The notes below the pieces were generated by a model. It saw only the letters and a list, made by a program, of their open reading frames with translations, was not told the origin of the DNA and ran no database searches. Below, piece after piece: positions 31,436-34,181 of a stretch of DNA of 34,181 nucleotides. The stretch spans positions 1 through 34,181 of the forward strand of contig CANQVH010000039.1 in the NCBI GenBank assembly GCA_947627245.1. Reading direction: 5' to 3'. The number at the start of each line of letters is the position of its first letter. The stretch's first letter is position 1. This stretch comes from an uncultured Lachnospiraceae bacterium. Lineage in GTDB: Bacteria; Bacillota; Clostridia; Lachnospirales; Lachnospiraceae. Both the position numbers and the translations under genes were made by a program.

Positions 31436-32677
31436 ATGGAGGTTTCACAGACGCAGGAAATCAGGGAACGGGTGATCTTGATCGGTGTGCAGGTGCAGAC
31501 CGGGGATGACACGGACGAATCGGTGAGCGAGCTCGGCGATCTGGCGCAGACAGCCGGCGCGGAGGTGGTCGGGACGCTGATCCAGAGGCGTGAAAGCATT
31601 CATCCGGGAACTTATATCGGAAAAGGAAAAATAGAAGAGGCGCGTGCGCTTCTCATGGCGACGGAGGCGACGGGAGTTATCTGTGACGACGAACTGAGCC
31701 CGGCGCAGTTGAATAATCTGCAGCAGGAGCTGGACTGTAAGGTGATGGATCGGACACTTTTGATCCTCGATATTTTTGCGCGTCATGCGACGTCGCGCGA
31801 GGGTAAGCTCCAAGTGGAGCTGGCACAACTGAGATACAGGGCGGCAAGGCTTACCGGGCTTGGCCGCTCGCTTTCGCGTCTTGGAGGCGGGATCGGTACG
31901 AGAGGGCCGGGTGAGAAGAAGCTTGAGACGGACCGCCGCGTGATCCGCGCGAGAATCGGTCACCTGAAACGGGAGCTGGAGGAAGTGATCCGTCATCGTG
32001 AGCTGATCCGCGCGCAGCGGCAAAAGTCGCGGCAGAAAATAGTGGCGCTCGTGGGATACACATCGGTCGGAAAGTCTGCGATCTTCCGCGCACTGACCGG
32101 AGCGGATGTTCTGGAGGATGCGAAGCTGTTTGCGACATTGGATACGACGACCCGCATGGTGCAGCTTTCCGGAAGACAGGAGATTCTGCTGACTGACACA
32201 GTCGGGTTTATTCGCAAGCTGCCGCACCATCTCGTGGAGGCGTTTAAGAGCACGCTGGAGGAGCTTTGCTGTGCGGACGTCCTGATCCATGTGGTGGATT
32301 CGTCGAGCACGCAGATGGAGGCGCAGATGCAGGTTGTGTACGAGACGCTCACGGAGCTCAGCGCCGGAGACAAGCCGGTGATCACGGTTTTCAACAAGCA
32401 GGATCTGCTTGCCGGGCGGCAGAATTTCCGTGATTTTCGCGCGGAAAAGTGCATCCTTGGCTCTGCGCACACGGGCGAGGGCATGGAGGAGCTGAAGGAT
32501 GCGATCGGCGAGATCCTGCGCGCGCAAAAAATCTACATCGAGCGGCTCTATCCGTATGACCGCGCAAGCGTTATCCAGCTCATCCGCAGGAAGGGCGAGC
32601 TGCTTGAGGAAGCCTATCAGCCGGACGGAATTCTCGTGCGGGCGTACGTTCCGCGGGATATATATCTTCGTGTATAG
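31436..32677 (+). CDS. hflX: Ribosome-associated GTPase HflX
   Basis: A 413-residue translational GTPase that splits stalled ribosomes. The N-terminal HflX domain carries GGGIGTRGPGEKKLETDRR; the GTPase domain has G1 GYTSVGKS (about 206), G3 DTVGF (about 254) and G4 NKQD (about 320). Length is typical. The stop codon (TAG) lies inside the left end of the palindromic element at 32670, so that element borders or has slightly altered the C-terminus (...IYLRV). Confidence 0.95.
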   Translation: MEVSQTQEIRERVILIGVQVQTGDDTDESVSELGDLAQTAGAEVVGTLIQRRESIHPGTYIGKGKIEEARALLMATEATGVICDDELSPAQLNNLQQELDCKVMDRTLLILDIFARHATSREGKLQVELAQLRYRAARLTGLGRSLSRLGGGIGTRGPGEKKLETDRRVIRARIGHLKRELEEVIRHRELIRAQRQKSRQKIVALVGYTSVGKSAIFRALTGADVLEDAKLFATLDTTTRMVQLSGRQEILLTDTVGFIRKLPHHLVEAFKSTLEELCCADVLIHVVDSSSTQMEAQMQVVYETLTELSAGDKPVITVFNKQDLLAGRQNFRDFRAEKCILGSAHTGEGMEELKDAIGEILRAQKIYIERLYPYDRASVIQLIRRKGELLEEAYQPDGILVRAYVPRDIYLRV

Positions 32678-33074
32678 TGAACAACCGGACGCCGCAAGAG
32701 CCGATGTGCCTGCCCACCGCAAACAAGTTGTTCTCCTTGATTCGTTGCGCCGCTTATTGACAACTGTCTCCGCAAACTCGCTACGCTCAAACATGCTCCG
32801 ACAGTTGTCGCTATGCTCACGAATCCGCGTCGAACTGCCTATCGTTTGCTTGCGGGCAGGCAACATCCGGCTCTTTTGCGGCTGTTCCGTTCGCAGACTA
32901 CGCATAGCCCGAACAGGGAATTGCGATGCCAAGGGCAAACCGTTGAGGGCCGTCGGTGCTTAGCGAGCGAATGCGAGCTTATGCACCGCTACGTGACCGA
33001 TCCGAGCGGAAGCGTGTTTGCATTGGCATCGACAATTCCTGTCGGGCGTCCGTATATCGAAGTTTACTATACAC
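32670..33074. mobile_element. Noncoding element with terminal inverted repeats and two large hairpins (MITE-like)
   Basis: The ends are GTGTATAGTGAAC (32670-32682) and GTTTACTATACAC (33062-33074), inverted with one mismatch. Inside are two long imperfect palindromes: arms 32686-32726 with 32844-32889 (both containing the TGCCTGCCC / GGGCAGGCA core), and 32906-32940 with 33016-33047 (GCGATGCC / GGCATCG core). A further perfect stem GACAACTGTC / GACAGTTGTC is nested at 32759-32809. Base composition is C-rich and unlike the neighbours. No convincing gene is present. It fills most of the 570-base gap between hflX and nrdD. A structured RNA is the alternative. Confidence 0.65.
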
Positions 33075-33136
33075 AAACGTAGGATATTTGCGGCGTTCGA
33101 TATCCGCACTACATTTTGTGTTTTGTAACAAAATTG

Positions 33137-33183
33137 ACACATATATGTAGTGCTTTTTCCATTGACTTCCCATATATGTGATG
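33137..33183 (+). promoter_or_regulatory. Tandem NrdR-like boxes upstream of nrdD
   Basis: ACACATATATGTAGTG (33137-33152) and TCCCATATATGTGATG (33168-33183) share CATATATG at a 31-base distance, the helical phasing expected for paired NrdR boxes of ribonucleotide reductase operons. The second box lies in the promoter spacer, as expected for repression by NrdR. Confidence 0.68.
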
Positions 33184-33190
33184 TTATAAT
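33162..33190 (+). promoter_or_regulatory. Promoter of nrdD
   Basis: TTGACT, 17 bases, TATAAT, ending 56 bases before the start codon. A second perfect -35 TTGACA occurs at 33134-33139 next to box 1. Confidence 0.85.
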
Positions 33191-33246
33191 GAAAATCACG
33201 GTACAAAAGATTCATGTTTTTTCAGAGTTTCAGGGAGGGGTTTGAT

Positions 33247-34181
33247 GTGTTTAAAGTAGTAAAGAGAGACGGAGAGATTGCTGAGTTTGATCTGTCGAAG
33301 ATCAGTGGGGCGATTGCGAAAGCGTTTGACGCGAAGCAGATGGAGTACAATAACGACATGATTGACCTGCTTGCGCTTCGCGTGACTGCTGATTTCCAGA
33401 AGAAGATCAAGGACGGCCTGATCGATGTCGAGAGCGTACAGGACAGCGCCGAGCAGGTGCTGATTCAGGCAGGGTACGCAGAGGTTGCGAAGGCGTATAT
33501 TCTTTATCGCAAGCAGCGGGAGAAGATCCGCAACATGAAGTCCACGATCCTCGACTACAAGGAGATCGTGAACAGCTATGTGAAGGTGGAAGACTGGCGT
33601 GTGAAGGAGAATTCGACGGTCACCTATTCGGTAGGCGGTCTGATTCTGAGCAATTCCGGCGCGGTGACGGCGAACTACTGGCTGTCTGAGATTTACGATC
33701 AGGAGATCGCGGACGCGCATCGGAATGCCGATATCCATATTCACGATCTTTCGATGCTGACCGGATACTGCGCGGGCTGGTCGCTCAAGCAGCTCATTCA
33801 GGAGGGCCTCGGAGGGATCAAGGGGAAGATCACCTCGGCTCCGGCGAAGCATCTGTCCGTGCTGTGCAATCAGATGGTGAATTTCCTTGGTATCATGCAG
33901 AATGAATGGGCGGGCGCGCAGGCGTTCTCCTCGTTCGATACCTATCTTGCGCCGTTCGTAAAGGCGGACAACCTCAGCTATCCTGAGGTCAAGAAGTGCA
34001 TTGAGTCCTTTGTTTACGGTGTGAATACGCCGAGCCGCTGGGGTACGCAGGCGCCGTTCTCCAACATCACGCTCGACTGGACCGTCCCGAACGATCTGGC
34101 GGAGCTTCCGGCGATCGTGGGCGGCAGGGAGATGGATTTCTGCTACAAGGACTGCAAGAAGGAAATGGATATGATCAACAA
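33247..34181 (+). CDS. nrdD: Anaerobic ribonucleoside-triphosphate reductase (5' part)
   Basis: N-terminal 311 residues of the glycyl-radical class III ribonucleotide reductase that makes dNTPs without oxygen. Residues 1 to about 95 form the ATP-cone (FKVVKRDGEIAEFD...VAKAYILYRKQRE), the allosteric activity site, followed by the catalytic barrel start (NADIHIHDLSM, GYCAGWSL, VYGVNTPSRWGTQAPFSN). GTG at 33247 is the start, behind AGGGAGGGG; the ATG at 33245 is out of frame and stops after four codons. It runs off the window, so the radical glycine and zinc site are not visible. Confidence 0.95.
   Translation, partial: MFKVVKRDGEIAEFDLSKISGAIAKAFDAKQMEYNNDMIDLLALRVTADFQKKIKDGLIDVESVQDSAEQVLIQAGYAEVAKAYILYRKQREKIRNMKSTILDYKEIVNSYVKVEDWRVKENSTVTYSVGGLILSNSGAVTANYWLSEIYDQEIADAHRNADIHIHDLSMLTGYCAGWSLKQLIQEGLGGIKGKITSAPAKHLSVLCNQMVNFLGIMQNEWAGAQAFSSFDTYLAPFVKADNLSYPEVKKCIESFVYGVNTPSRWGTQAPFSNITLDWTVPNDLAELPAIVGGREMDFCYKDCKKEMDMIN

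Noticed and set aside
30087..31448. Open frame extending the L,D-transpeptidase far upstream on the minus strand
   Set aside because: It runs antisense through the TPR gene, shows no domain, and the signal peptide with ribosome binding site fixes the start at 30086.
31445..32938. Long minus-strand open frame across hflX and the hairpin element
   Set aside because: Shadow of hflX; translated sequence is low-complexity and unlike any family I recognise.
32499..33150. Several small open frames in the hflX-nrdD gap
   Set aside because: They arise from the palindromic element, lack ribosome binding sites and resemble no protein.

Overview
The window looks like the chromosome of a low-to-mid GC Gram-positive anaerobe of the Clostridia, most likely Lachnospiraceae. 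The reasons are strong AGGAGG-type ribosome binding sites, a class III (oxygen-sensitive) ribonucleotide reductase behind NrdR-like boxes, a DUF115 protein pair, tandem Rpn/PD-(D/E)XK genes and an L,D-transpeptidase fused to accessory domains. This placement is inference from gene content; no rRNA or tRNA is present.

Layout. 1-5127: a DExH helicase with four helicase-associated repeats, an initiating sugar-phosphate transferase, and an unusual GHMP sugar kinase/nucleotidyltransferase fusion. 5141-5831, minus strand: a DinJ/YafQ toxin-antitoxin module with its own promoter, palindromic candidate operator and terminator. 5947-26064: one uninterrupted plus-strand surface-glycan operon. It encodes GalE, a GT2, two GT8 paralogs, UDP-galactopyranose mutase, two DUF115/GT42-like proteins, a HAD-SIS fusion, a NeuB-like synthase without SAF domain, a NeuA-like cytidylyltransferase, a methyltransferase, a TIM-barrel isomerase, a Gfo/Idh/MocA oxidoreductase, an SDR, an asparagine-synthetase-like protein, a GT4, a GT2, a Wzy-like polymerase and a Wzx-like flippase. 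26067-28463: two tandem Rpn-family units. 28470-30086, minus: L,D-transpeptidase. 30225-32677: TPR lipoprotein and HflX. 32670-33074: a noncoding element built of two large hairpins. 33134 to the end: NrdR-like boxes, promoter and the 5' part of nrdD.

The glycan operon reads as a Wzx/Wzy-type pathway whose product probably carries galactofuranose (GalE, Glf) and a CMP-activated 2-keto-3-deoxy sugar (NeuB, NeuA and modifying enzymes), transferred perhaps by the DUF115 proteins.

The main discovery is a set of seven poly-G tracts of 7-9 G, all on the coding strand, all inside genes of this one operon (8039-22352). Three sit inside enzyme cores (methyltransferase, TIM-barrel isomerase, SDR). The methyltransferase is frameshifted OFF in this sequence and one added G restores it. 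The other four sit at the 3' ends of genes. There, one reading frame gives a 20-31 residue tail whose stop codon touches the next gene's start, while the other two frames stop soon after the tract. In three distinct junction types the downstream gene's Shine-Dalgarno lies in or inside a small hairpin that only the tail-translating ribosome would cross. I propose these are phase-variable switches of translational coupling: slippage in one gene turns the NEXT gene on or off. Seven two-state switches would give up to 128 glycan states.
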